This document shows positions 25,095 to 36,542 of a stretch of 64,000 nucleotides of DNA, in pieces. The position numbers and the translations under genes are program-made. Numbering within the stretch: position 1 is the first letter of the stretch; every line of letters starts with the position of its first letter. Under the pieces are notes generated by a model. The model made no database searches. It was given only the letters and a program-made list of their open reading frames with translations, and was not told where the DNA came from. The DNA comes from Pocillopora verrucosa (Eukaryota > Cnidaria > Anthozoa > Scleractinia > Pocilloporidae): NCBI RefSeq assembly GCF_036669915.1, contig NC_089315.1:9572874-9636873 (forward strand). The letters run 5' to 3'.

Positions 25095-26370
25095 CCGGTG
25101 TCACAGTGATATGTGTACCCCCGTGATATGTGTACCCCCGCACACATATCACTAGTGATATGTGTACCCCTGGTAGGGATACACAAAACACTGAAGCTTT
25201 GCACCCGGGCCTTTTAGAGCTTCAAAGAAAACATGTGCCCCATAGACATATATAAGCTTAGCTAGTAATTTGCTGGACAGACAAAAGCGCTTGCTTTACC
25301 AAGGGATACACATATTGACTGCGATTGCCGCGATATGCGTATCCACATTGTATCCCCAAGATGTATTGGGGATACACATATCACTGAACGGCGATCGCAG
25401 TGATATGTGTATCCCCTGACTAACTCGCTGTCGTCTGTCAATTTGGAATCAATAATACACTTACTAGCCATATATAAGCTTAGGTAGTAATTTGCTGGAC
25501 AGACAAAAGCGCTTGCTTTACCAAGGGATACACATATTGACTGCTATTGCCCGCGATATGCGTATCCACATTGTATCCCCAAGATGTATTGGGGATACAC
25601 ATATCACTGAACGGCGATCGCAGTGATATGTGTATCCCCTGACTAACTCGCTGTCGTCTGTCAATTTGGAATCAATAATACACTTACTAGCCATATATAA
25701 GCTTAGCTAGTAATTTGCTAGAAAGACAACAGCGCTTGCTTTACCAAGGGATACACATATCACTTACTACGATTTCCGCGATATGCGTAACCCCGAGATA
25801 TGTTGAGGATACACATATCACTGAACGAGAGATCTCAGTGATATACGTATCCCCTGGCTAGTACGATGTCGTCTGTGTACTTTTTAAATTTGTCAATGAC
25901 ACATATGATTGGGAATCAATAAAAATTGCTGTCAGTTGGTGAAATATTTCATGCACTTACGTACTAGCCAGTAAAGGAGCTAGTAGCAAGTAATTTCAGT
26001 GCTAGACAGGCGACAAAGCCGATACGATTGTAGTCACCAGTGATATGTGAATCCCTAAGATATATTTTTGTTTAAATGACAATTTCGATTCCTTTATATT
26101 TCCAATAGATTGTTTGATGTTTGCTACTGGCCCATAAGAACTGTCGGACTCGCGAGTCGTGTCTTTACAGTTCTGATTGTGGAAGATGGTTCAGTGAACG
26201 ATTTGCGTCCATTAACACAAGTTAGCCGTAATTATTTATTTTTTGGAGGGGAGGGGGGTGGGGGATACACATATCACTGGCCGCCATCTTGGAGGGGGTA
26301 CACATATCACTAGTGATATGTGTGCGGGGGTACACATATCACGGGGGTACACATATCACTGTGACACCGG
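25095..26370. mobile_element. Non-autonomous TIR element with internal ~222-bp tandem repeats
   Basis: The 76-base ends (25095-25170 and 26295-26370) appear to be near-exact reverse complements, beginning CCGGTGTCACAGTGATATGT. Inside are three tandem units starting at about 25247, 25469 and 25692 (period 222-223). The motif GGATACACATATCAC and its complement GTGATATGTGTATCC occur many times. No transposase frame was seen. No convincing target-site duplication was found. It sits 107 bases upstream of the GLMN ATG. Confidence 0.85.
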
Positions 26371-26856
26371 AGCTAAATCAACAACAACCACGTGAGTCGG
26401 TTATTTGGACGATTCATATCTGAATTATGTCTGAGAAATCGGCTTCAATTTCCTTTGAAATCTGCAATATTTAATGTTGTGATTTGATGAAGCAACTGGG
26501 CCATATAAAGCACAGAGTAAGATTTGTACGTTTCCATGTGGCAATATCGCTCTGGAAAAAATCTTTGGAGGAGGAATAAACATTTGGGATTATTCCGACC
26601 TGGAAACGGTCGCGTAGCAGTCGGGAAATTACTTGTAAATGACCACAAATTTACAAACATTGAGGAGGTAAATTGTCATGTTTACGTTTGGGTAAACGTC
26701 GATGACTAAGTGTAGGTGTGACTCGCGACAAATCACAAAGTCCATTTGCTGCGTGTCAGTTCTTACCTCACCGACTATATTTATGTACCACACTAACTTC
26801 GGTCTTTGAATCGGACTCGCTCTTACTTTGTGAGGCCAGAGATTCAGAAAATATCG

Positions 26857-27756
26857 ATGTTCAAACTTGAGGAATCGAAGAAGACTGTCCCTTTCGACTT
26901 CGGAAGAATTTCTCCCAGAACTAAGATTACGTCGTTAGCGCAATTGCGCAAGGGCGATCATGTCATGGAAGAAAGCCCGTTGGGTTACTGGCATCACTTC
27001 ATCGTGGATAAAGTAAAGCCAAAATTTGCGTGGGTTATACACAAGACTGGTGATCAAGACACTGGTTTACGATCTCTTCGAGAAAGTAACCCCACTACCA
27101 AAGGAGAAGTTTCAAGAACTAAATTTGTTCTTGAGTCTAACCAAGTTGTGTACAGGATAGAGTACCCTCCGACGGATGAGGTCGATGGGGTTGTGGTGTT
27201 CTCCTCGGATGAGGTGGTGCGAAGGGCGAGGAAGCGCTTGGGAGAACGGCACTATAATGCTTTAACGAGCAACTGCGAACACTTCTGTCGAGATTGCAAA
27301 GCAGGAAAACCTGAGAGCTATCAATCTTATGATGTAGTATGGACTGTTATAAGGCTTTTGTTTGTCTTTCTGCAAGGAATACTAGGGGCAGTACTGTTCA
27401 TTGTTGCTTCTACAACAGGTTTGTTAGCTCAGACATCACTGTTACTGATGGGTCATGTAGTAGGTGTGATAGTGGGACTCCTACAGGATATTCTGTGGAT
27501 AGCATTTGTTGTTATTACTGCTGATCTTGCGAGAACCAAAGGTCATGTGACACCTGTGGATGCTGAAAAAATCAAAGCTAAAAGAGTAACCCCAATAGTG
27601 TCAGGATTTGTGGGAGGGGTGGGAGGGGCAGCCCTTGGCTATTATCGCATCCCCTTACCAGTGTTTGGTAGCATTATTGGAGCAGTTATTGGAAACTTTC
27701 TCTGTCAAGCTTTAGGTCTTCTGGTTGGTAGATGGGTTTCAACCTTGTTAAAGTAA
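26857..27756 (+). CDS. LRAT-domain membrane protein
   Basis: A single-exon gene of 299 residues. The ATG at 26857 (MFKLEESKKT) is chosen because the open frame further upstream has no ATG. The N-terminal half is an LRAT/H-rev107-type fold, a permuted NlpC/P60 family: KGDHVMEE near residue 32, the His pair in YWHHFIVD (46-47), and the signature Cys140 in SNCEHFCRDCKAGKP. The C-terminal half holds about four hydrophobic segments (roughly 163-190, 193-222, 246-264 and 268-295) with Gly-rich stretches. Family members are thiol acyltransferases or phospholipases A acting on membrane lipids; the substrate here is not inferable. The multi-helix tail is longer than in HRASLS proteins, which usually have one anchor. 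It is divergent from GLMN, with the TIR element between them. The absence of introns may indicate a retrocopy. Confidence 0.85.
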   Translation: MFKLEESKKTVPFDFGRISPRTKITSLAQLRKGDHVMEESPLGYWHHFIVDKVKPKFAWVIHKTGDQDTGLRSLRESNPTTKGEVSRTKFVLESNQVVYRIEYPPTDEVDGVVVFSSDEVVRRARKRLGERHYNALTSNCEHFCRDCKAGKPESYQSYDVVWTVIRLLFVFLQGILGAVLFIVASTTGLLAQTSLLLMGHVVGVIVGLLQDILWIAFVVITADLARTKGHVTPVDAEKIKAKRVTPIVSGFVGGVGGAALGYYRIPLPVFGSIIGAVIGNFLCQALGLLVGRWVSTLLK

Positions 27757-29355
27757 CACACCATGTTGTGTATATCATAATGCCATTAGTAATTGGAAGT
27801 CAGATTGGGTGGGTTAATAAATTGATTGTAATTTATCAAAAATATAAATATGAAGTACTTCCTAGTTAAATTTTTGACAATTTGAAAATGGATTGGGAAG
27901 AATTTTAGAATTTTTTTATTTGGGGACTCTAACTTTTCGTAAGAAATAATTCACAATGTTACCAGCCCCTTTCCCCACCCCAATAATCAATGTTGACATG
28001 AGCCCAGAAGGCTAGATGAATGAAACACAGCATTGCACTGGGAACTGAAAGGGGAAGAGACATACATGAATACAGCACAATTACAAAGAAATAAATTATC
28101 TCAGGACTCAAACCACTGGTTGTAAATAGTTATAAATGAAAAACGAATATTTGGATTTTGATATGACAGAAACAAAGACTATAAAGATCTTTGTTTTATT
28201 TAACATAGCCATAACTTGAAGTTCATTGTTCAATTAAAACTGGGAAGATTGTTATGCATATTATTACTTAATAAGTAAGTAAGTAAGTAATAGTCTTTAT
28301 TGCCAAAAGATAAAAGTACATATCTTTTGTTACATTCTAGTCGCCTATACACTCAATAAAAATCTATCCTTCAAATTAAAATACTTAAACTACAAATGGA
28401 TGATAAAATACTACATAGAAAATACATTACCTTGTGTTTAGAAATCAATCTATTTACATATGATGTCATAAATCGTTTGCTATTTACTTTGGGGAGGGCA
28501 CACTGTTTTTTATGCAGACTATATTTATTCTCGTGTGTTGGTGGTAAATATGAGCCTAGTGGATGGTTATCTACAGAGGTAATAGCCTTTAAAATCTTGC
28601 AGTCCTGTCTATTTTAAAGGTCCTTAATAGTTCATGTGAAAGTTGGCAAGTCCTTTTTGGCAAGGGTGTGTAGCATTAAAATATTTGTACAACTAGGTAG
28701 AGGGAAAATGTATCATCATCAGAGCTTATGTTATCTTAAACATGATTAGACTCAACATATTTATAATTATTTCATTAAACTAAAATTATTTAGCTGAGTC
28801 TCTCTGAAATGAAACTTGTAAATGGAGTAGCATATAGAAACATTTCATATGTAATAAAGGACCAAATAAATTTAATAAACTATTTACAAGGTTCATTTAC
28901 TCGATACTTCTCACCATGAATTTAGAGGCAAGAAATTTTTTTTTGTAAGACTTAATAGTCTTAGCCCTTGATTTTTAAAATAGAGGATGCCTCTTTTGTG
29001 AATTAAGGTGATTAACAAAAGCTGTGAGCCTAAGCCTTGTTTTCATTAGCAATGCAAGCAAAAGTACCACCACAAGCACAACAGCTGATATTTCACTGTG
29101 AAAATGGCCTTGTTACAAGCATATACACAAGGGCCAGCATAAGGATCAGAATTTTCCTTTTTCTTGTGTTAATGCTTGTGCTTGTCAATATTCATTTTCT
29201 CTTGGTATACTTACCTCATGTACATTTGTACTTGACTGTGCTTGTGCTTGTGTCACTACATATAGTTAGAACCAGGCTTAAACAGTTAAGTATTCTTATG
29301 AACCACTTTTCAAAATGGTCTAACCTGAGATTATGAAGCAAGTTTGAAATATTGA
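27757..29355. other. Convergent intergenic region between LRAT-domain gene and HENMT1
   Basis: The 3' flanks of both genes meet here. An (AAGT)n run of about five units lies near 28271-28291. No gene or larger repeat was recognised. Confidence 0.5.
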
Positions 29356-32300
29356 TTATTTGGGGATCCCATCTGTAATTGAAACATTCTCTGTAATCCA
29401 AACAAGTCCATCAATGTCATTACCACTTATTTCTTCACCCTCAGATCCATCACTTTCAAGTGAAACTGCTGCAGTGTAGCTGTCATACAAATTGAAGTTG
29501 TTTTCTTCCTCAAACTCGTCATCCGCTCCATACTCTTCAAATTTAGTCCAGTCCTCGCCATCCCAATATTTAGTATTACAATCATTTGAAGAATCCCAAC
29601 AGACCTCTGCATTAGCTGTTGTTTGCTTGATAATTGCATCAGAACTAAATTCATCTGCAGTATCCCAGTTTTCAGGTTCTGTCCATGTTGAGTCAGGTCT
29701 TTTTGATTCATACACCTCCTGATCATTACCACATACATCCCAACCAGTGTCACTCTCTTCACTGCTCCACTGTGGTGATGACTGATGCTGCCACAGGACT
29801 CCACATTCATCTTCAGTCAGGCAAAACCTTGAAGAATCTTTCAGCACAGATCTAAAGTAAATATTTAATTTAATAGTTAATTTTGTTTAAAGACTAGTTT
29901 GTAAATGCTGTTTTTTTTCACACATTACTTTGGTTATCAAAATTTGATAACTGATATTAAGTATGACCCTTCATGACATGGTGAACTATGCAATGTAATG
30001 CATTTTTCAGTCATTTCGTATGATCAATAGGAGGACAGATAAAGCTGACACTGTCACTGGCATTTTTTTGTAAGTAATAATTTATAACAAAAAGTTTGCA
30101 TTTGATTTTGCTGAGTCTATCCAGTAGTAAATAAGCTACAACTCTTGAGGTTCTAAAAAGTTGTAAGTTGCCTACAAAAACCTCTTAAATATTAAGCCTT
30201 TTTCCTTTTAGGATACCCCATTCTAGATGAGAGATTTCAGTATCACATTCTGTTAGGTGGGATATACCTGTACAAAACAGCATTTCTCCCCCTTCCCCCT
30301 CCCCCTTAAACAGAATGTAGCATCAAATGGAGGGAATGGGTTATTAATGTAGGGAAGGAGTGGGGCTAAATTATTTCACACCGCATAAGTATTAATCAGG
30401 GCATGAAATTGCGCCTAATACAGGCGCCAATGCGACTACATTTTTCACTTTGGCGACCAAATCCTGAAAGTTAGTCGCCAAATTGGCGACTAGAACGTTT
30501 CATCATAACCTTACCAAGAGATATAGTAAATTAAAAAGATTTGCAAGGATAAATCCGCGGCAAACTTCCTCGTTAAGTTTGTTTCCAAAACGTATTACAT
30601 GCATCTTGATCGATAACTAGACACCAACTTGAATTTAGATGAGCCTGAACGTTTTTTATCATCCATCCTAGTGTCCACTTTGTAGCACGTTAAAGATCTT
30701 TTCCCTAACTTAATTTTGGAGGGTCTATCTAGAACGCTGACAGCGTAAAGAAAGATTTTTTTTGTCTTTGAAAATGGCGACCAACTTTTTTTGAATTGGC
30801 TACCACTTTGAAGAATTTAGGAGCCAAGTGGCTATCAGAAAAAAAAGTTAATTTCACGCCCTGTTAATTATTTGATTTTGACAGCTTGGTGTATATTTTA
30901 AAGATGTTTTTTCACTATTCCTAACAGCCTACCTTAGTTTCTCAATATCATTACAAAACTTTTGAAGGGAGCTGAAGCCTAGTAACTCCTTAAGCAAGTA
31001 CACATGTGTTTTTGCACAGTCCTCATCATGTGTAAGGTGATTTTCCTCTCCATGGAAACTTTTGTCATCCTTGTCACTTGATTGTGAATCCATGTCACTC
31101 TCTTCTGAATAATGAGCCTCCTCTTGGGATGACAGCATCCAGAGGATGTATTCTACTTCTTGCAGAATCTTTTCTTCCTCTGTTCTTGTGTCTTTTTTAT
31201 ATGGAAACTGAACCTCTGCAATCTAAATTTCAATACAAAGGGAAATAACTAAGTTGTCAGAGGGCGATAAAATTTTAAGAATGGAGGCTGAAGTATAAGG
31301 TCAATTTTGTTGACAAATGAAAACCTTCAGGAATGTTAGGAATCAAGTTCAGGGATATAAGTCAAATTCAAATTGTTTTCCAAGCCAGAATGGTACATTG
31401 AAATATCTATTCACCCTAACCATAACCCTACGCAATTACTTTATTAAAAAAAGAATTCTGGCTGAGGGGAGTTTTGAAATATTTAATGCCTGATTACTCA
31501 AAGCAAATTTGTACTGTTTTTATTGCAACCCCTAGTAATACATTGATTTTCTGTCCTATGTTCTGAAGTGACACAAAAGTCTTAATTTGATCCTTCACCC
31601 TTTATACCCTTAAATCAGTATGCATATTCTCCACACTGTTCTTAACACATTTCCAATGGTACTGACAAGGAGAATTTGTTCAACAGAGCTTGTCTGGTGG
31701 GTAATCATTTCCTTTATTCTCCTGATCTTGATGTTTGGTTCAACAAAGATTTTGTAAGGAGATGTTAGATGCCAATCACTAATAGGGGTTGAAGAGTTAA
31801 GTGAGTATCCACATTATATGAAATTGAGAATATGGAAAGAAGCCAACACCCATACCAGATTGTATGGCTGGCCTATCTCTGGTCCCTTCCTGGAAGCAGA
31901 GTAGGATGCTATCCTCTCAAACACAGCCACTTGAGAGCAACAACCCAGGTGTTCTGTTCCCTTGGGTCCAGCAGCTATCCCATCAAATGTCACAGTATAG
32001 TTGTACTTCAGAGCCTGGGTGTTTGACCTGAAAAGTAAAACATTTGTTTAGGCAAAGGTCTATGCTATACTTTTTGAAGCCTTAGTTTGAATATGACATA
32101 CTAATATACTTGTTTCTTTTGACAAACTTTGAATGGTAGTTGGTAGTTAATACTATTTGTGGGTGTGCATGTTTTTAATTAATGTATAATCAGTTGTTAA
32201 ATAATTGTAAAGCTCCAATTGCTTTTAGTATATGGGTACACACCAAGGTCCAAACAAATGAGTTGTTCCATGTCACTGCCTTCCTATTTTGCAACACAGG

Positions 32301-34964
32301 GACCTTAAAAAATTTCATTAGTTGGCGGTTTCCAGGTCAAATGTCACAAGTAAACCTTAAGATATGACCCTCCCTGCCAAGAGCGTCCCATACCTACATG
32401 GAACTGTCTCCTCTCCCTATTTCTTTTTTAGGGATGTTATAGTACTGTTATATAAAGCCTGACTGGTTTTCTGAGGGACATTGGTTGAAATCTCCATAAG
32501 AGAGTTTTCTTTGGTAATTAAACTGAACATCATATACTTTGGTTAAGAACTAACCATTCTTGAAATTCTGCTCTGGTCCATTCAAACTTGTGATCATAAT
32601 GCCGGAATCCTTTAAGGTCAGGGAACAAGACGTTGAATTCAACATTGGGTGTTGTTACTATAACAACCTTAGGAGACAGCTGACCAAAGACTGCTTCAGG
32701 CATTAAATCCAGGATGTCTGGTTGAAGATGTTCTATCCTTTAAAAAAAATTTATAGACTAATCAATACAAAAAAGCTTTTTAAATTCTTATGGCTGAATG
32801 ACTCAGCATTGTGGGGCAGTTACACCCTATTCAGTATATGCTTATCAGAAGTTTTCCTACATATTGATTGTTTCTTAACCTTTTAATCACAGAATTGATC
32901 AACATGTAACCTCTCCCTATGATATCCATACTATAATCAGTAAACAGGTAATTAGAATACTCAAACTTATCAAGATGAAGTTTTTATCTTGATCTAACAC
33001 CAAATTATCATAACTTATTAAGAAGAAATTGTGTAGCAGCTGGAAGGGAGAATCAAAAATAAGATCTTGTGATTTAAAGGGTTAATCATCTTTCCTAATA
33101 GTACAGACATGTAGTTGATGACAAAATTGATACCTTTCTGTCTCTTAATTGTCTAAAATAATAGCACATTCCACTCTTGACTCTGTTAATGACCTCTGCT
33201 CGGGTTGTCAAAAAGTCAGTCACCACTACTAATAACAGTCCTTCTCAGGAATATCCTCACTCAAATGATCAGACTACACTATCAAACATTCTACTCTGTT
33301 GTGCATATGTTCAGTAATAGATCATGATAGATGTGGTAAGAACATCACAAAAACTTGCCAGAGGCTTTGAGACCGGATTTTGTTCTTACCACATTTTGAC
33401 ACCAAGTATAGTATGTTACAAGAAAAGCCTACGCAATATGTTGTGTATAATTTGTTTGGTTAATGTAAAGGGAAAAAAAAGTATGTTACAAGAAAAGCCT
33501 ACGCAATATGTTGTGTATAATTTGTTTGGTTAATGTAAAGGGAAAAAAAGTGAAAACATGAATATTGTATTCTCTGAAATAGTGCACCACAGTAACATAT
33601 CAACTTTGTGTGTTAGGTGGAGAGTTTCAGGTATGTACTTACAGTTCAATGCAAGCAATTATATCAAAATCAATGAACCTCTCATCTGCTTCAGCAATAG
33701 AACCTGATAAAAGAATTTAAAATCGGGATAATTTTTTGTTCAACCTAATTTTTGTTGCATTAGCACTTAATTACCTACACTGTTCATACCTGAAAAAAAA
33801 AGAATTGAAATTACCTTGATATAGAGAAACTTGGAAGGGATGGGTACGTGGTCGCAGATAGTCTGCTGTGAATGGCCTAATGCGGAACTTGCTTTCTTCA
33901 AGAAGCTGTTGATCAATATCCACACCGACTAATTCTTCCAAATGAATCAAATTATCTTGACATATCAATGCTTTCACTAGCTTTGCTTCAGCACAACCAA
34001 AATCAAGAACCTAAATAAATGTGGATAAAAGAAATTGTTTACAATGAAGAAAAATTTAATTTATTTTCTAAGCCAACTATAATCATGAGAGCTCCAAGTC
34101 AGACAATGAGGAAGAATTAAATTAAATGCTCTATGAAAGGCTACATGGACCTGGCAACAGATTCAAAAGTGGTCATTTGTCAGGAATCATAGGCATTACT
34201 CAGTCTTGTGTGTTACCAAAACAAGAAGGGGATTGAGTAAATGCTTTTGATAAACTGAGAGTTTTGAGCTATTTGTTTTTAGGTAGTTTCACATCCAAAC
34301 ATGGATGGGTTTTAAAAGGACTGTTATTTTTCACTGTTTGGTGACAGAAGCCGAGGTAGTGATGATGAATAAGTTAATTTTGCAGTACGTCAATTTTGAA
34401 TAGAGTAATGTAGGAAGCCAGAACATCCTGTACCTAATGTCAAGTAACAAATCCTAACTCAGCCATTCCAGACTGTAGGTGAGTAAGCTTAAGAAAATAA
34501 TGTCCAATAGTCACGGACAACACAACCCTGGAAAACAATGAATGTTCTTTACCTTGTGTATGCTTAAAATGTTGTTTTTCCTTGCGTTACAAGTGCAAGT
34601 TTACGATTACACCTGATTGGCTGAGGTGAAGGTGGATCAAAAGCAGTAACAATGGCTTTTAGCTCGCTGCTTATTTTCTTTGGTTTCAAAATGTGCGTAT
34701 TCATTGCTCACTATATACTAACAGACCACTCACTGATCGAAAAACTCCAGTATGTTTACGAATTTTAACACTAGCTTCGCGATCAAGTACCTTTTTTGCT
34801 TGTTGTTTCTTCACTAGCTCACATACTGCAGCATATCGTTGACGATAGACAGGGGGATCAAACTTAGGACCTTTAAATGTTCCTTCATTTTCTGTCGATG
34901 GAGGAGGTTTGTCTCCATCGGTAACATGGCCGACGCTCGCCGTATCGTTTGCTGTATCACCCAT
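29356..34964 (-). CDS. HENMT1: HEN1-type small RNA 2'-O-methyltransferase
   Basis: Seven exons: 34964-34791, 34010-33815, 33703-33643, 32737-32555, 32027-31856, 31222-30933 and 29851-29356. Phases join to 523 residues (human about 393). HENMT1 methylates the 3'-terminal ribose of piRNAs, stabilising them against tailing and decay. Visible motifs are PPVYRQRY near residue 37; the SAM-binding [11 protein letters not shown] at 59-69; the metal-binding residues Glu143, Glu146 and His147 (CIELIEHL) and His193 ([11 protein letters not shown]); and the STP/TTPN-EFN loop at about 172-179. All residues expected of an active HEN1 catalytic centre are present. The C-terminal 165 residues, mostly the last exon, are very acidic with many Trp (WD, WT and WE clusters) and have no counterpart that I know in human. 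It shares a short divergent promoter region with the RING-H2 gene. Introns carry families A, B and C and a hAT-type MITE. Confidence 0.93.
30397..30863. mobile_element. hAT-like MITE
   Basis: The ends are inverted: CAGGGCATGAAATTGCGCC at the left, and the right end reads as CAGGGCGTGAAATTAACTT on the other strand. TTAAT flanks both sides and may be part of an 8-bp duplication. Inside, GGCGAC/GTCGCC motifs recur. No transposase was seen. It is in HENMT1 intron 6. Confidence 0.8.
31605..31800 (+). repeat. Dispersed repeat family A, copy 2
   Basis: It runs from CCTTTATACCCTTAAATCAG to AATAGGGGTTGAAGAG and shares GACAAGGAGAATTTG and ATCATTTCCTTTATTCT with the other copies. It is in HENMT1 intron 5. 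Confidence 0.75.
32876..33083 (+). repeat. Dispersed repeat family B, copy 3
   Basis: It begins TTAACCTTTTAATCACAGAA and ends GATCTTGTGATTTAAAGGGT, with the family B body (ATCAACATGTAACCTCTCCC, AAACAGGTAAT-AGAA). It is in HENMT1 intron 3. Confidence 0.8.
33191..33284 (-). repeat. Dispersed repeat family C, copy 3 (single arm)
   Basis: Opposite orientation to the 14342 copy: GACCTCTGCTCGGGTTGTC, then AACAGTCCTTCTCAGGA, then ATGATCAGACTACACTA. It is in HENMT1 intron 3. Confidence 0.75.
33411..33550. repeat. Exact 70-bp tandem duplication
   Basis: Two copies, 33411-33480 and 33481-33550, are identical apart from the last base. Each begins GTATGTTACAAGAAAAGCCT and ends AAAGGGAAAAAAA. The identity points to a recent slippage or unequal exchange. 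It is in HENMT1 intron 3. Confidence 0.95.
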
Positions 34965-35380
34965 CCCTAACCATACCCTGTCGTGCTTTCCTGTTAAAAT
35001 GTAAAGTAAGTCACTCTGAAGAACATGGGAGTTACTAAAATGCTAACAAAAGCCAAGATAAGGATGCCAACATTTATCTTTTATAAGTTTGCTGAAAAGT
35101 TTGCGTTTTCCCGGAATTGCCGCCATGTTTTTTTTCCCGCGTGGAGGGGGATTGAGACGAGGTTACTTCATTCTTTCCCAGGAACGTTGTCGTGTTTCTA
35201 ACCGAGAATAGAATGGGGCAAGCATTGCACCACAGACTTTGTGATCTATTTTTAGTTTGTTGGTGCAATCTTGGACCATGGTTAGGTATAAAACCCTTGA
35301 TAGATTTAAATCAATTTATTTCCTAGGACTCACTTAGTACATTTGTAGAACTACTAACTCTCTAACTCTCTTTCTTCGTC
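34965..35380. promoter_or_regulatory. Shared divergent promoter region, HENMT1 / RING-H2 gene
   Basis: The two start codons are 416 bases apart and point away from each other, so the 5' UTRs and promoters of both genes must lie here or overlap. No TATA box at a convincing distance was identified. The assignment rests on gene layout alone. Confidence 0.6.
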
Positions 35381-36337
35381 ATGGCAGGACCTTTAGTTTC
35401 TGTAGGACAATCTCCTGATCATAGTTCCCATTCGTTGCACGCTGGGTCAAGCAAAGGAGACTTGTCAATTTTGATACTGCCATTTACTTATAACCGACCT
35501 GTTTCCTACGATCTCAACAATGGTGATGTGGAGTCTACAGGCGACGATTTTGATTCATGTGACGAGGAAAACAACTACCCAAGCGAGTTTGATTTCCTCG
35601 ATCAAAAACATGGACAGATCTGTAGGCGAAATGGTGAGAAAAAACTTTCCGTTGCTGTGAAGGCCAAAAGGAAATGTAGTCAACGGGATACTCGGAAGGT
35701 CATCTCCTCGTCAAAAGGAAGTTTTACAGGATCTGACGATTCTGACGTTGGCCTTACTAATAAGGAATTGCGGATCAGGGAAATAAGGATTGAGAATACG
35801 AAGAGAAAGCGGGAGAACAAGATCAAAGCAAAGAAACGGAAAGGGGTCACTGAGAAAACTGAGGTGCAGTCGGAGAAGGAGAAGAAACCTCTAAAAAGCT
35901 GTCTTAGAAAATCTGTAAGGAAGAACCCAGTAAGTGTTTGTGCCAACCAAACAGCCAATCCACCATCATTTTATAACAATTCTGACTTTATTCTTAATTC
36001 AAACAACAACGGTGTTAAATTTGAAGATCAGTCATACATTAACTTGCTGATTGAACTTCAAAACCGTGAGATCACACCTGAGGATTACGACCTGCTCCTC
36101 CAGTTGGATTCCTCTGTTCAGCCTAAGACCTTATCTACCGCCCAAATTAAGAGACTGTCATCAGATAAAGTAACAAGTGAAATTGGTGACTTGTGTAGCA
36201 TTTGCATAGAAGACTATGTCTCAGGGGATGAGAGAAACTTTTTGCCCTGTGGTCATCACTTTCATAGCTTTTGTATAAAGATTTGGTTAGGTACTACATC
36301 AGATAGATGCCCCATTGATGGGAAAGAAGTTAGGTAA
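35381..36337 (+). CDS. RING-H2 finger protein (probable E3 ubiquitin ligase)
   Basis: A single-exon gene of 318 residues. The N-terminal 120 residues are Ser/Asp-rich and probably disordered. A Lys/Arg-rich segment follows at about 125-180 (KRKRENKIKAKKRKG), suggesting nuclear location. The C-terminal RING-H2 has ligands Cys272, Cys275, Cys290, His292, His295, Cys298 and Cys310. The expected eighth ligand is Asp313 (CPID) instead of Cys. RING-H2 proteins recruit E2 enzymes to ubiquitinate substrates; no substrate can be inferred. Asp as the last zinc ligand is known in some RINGs, including RBX1, so the finger is probably functional. The protein ends five residues after that Asp. A polyadenylation signal lies about 200 bases downstream. 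I cannot name an orthologue. Confidence 0.85.
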   Translation: MAGPLVSVGQSPDHSSHSLHAGSSKGDLSILILPFTYNRPVSYDLNNGDVESTGDDFDSCDEENNYPSEFDFLDQKHGQICRRNGEKKLSVAVKAKRKCSQRDTRKVISSSKGSFTGSDDSDVGLTNKELRIREIRIENTKRKRENKIKAKKRKGVTEKTEVQSEKEKKPLKSCLRKSVRKNPVSVCANQTANPPSFYNNSDFILNSNNNGVKFEDQSYINLLIELQNREITPEDYDLLLQLDSSVQPKTLSTAQIKRLSSDKVTSEIGDLCSICIEDYVSGDERNFLPCGHHFHSFCIKIWLGTTSDRCPIDGKEVR

Positions 36338-36536
36338 CATTATCTTTGACAAACCCTTTTATGGGGAGTGGGTAATAACTAGCTTGAATGTAAGAATAGG
36401 ATCTCGGGTAGAAAATGAACATACCCTTACACTCAGCAGTTTGATTTTGATGCATGCCTACGGCAACAATGCTTGCATGTAGTCATGACCTTTATTGTCA
36501 CATACCATATTTTTGTATTGATTCTATATTTTTTAT

Positions 36537-36542
36537 AATAAA
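36537..36542 (+). terminator. Polyadenylation signal AATAAA of RING-H2 gene
   Basis: A canonical AATAAA 200 bases after the RING-H2 stop codon, followed by T-rich sequence. It is the best placed candidate for the 3' end of that transcript. Confidence 0.6.

Noticed and set aside
35074..35268. Minus-strand open frame in the HENMT1/RING-H2 promoter region
   Set aside because: No motif; overlaps the presumed 5' UTRs.
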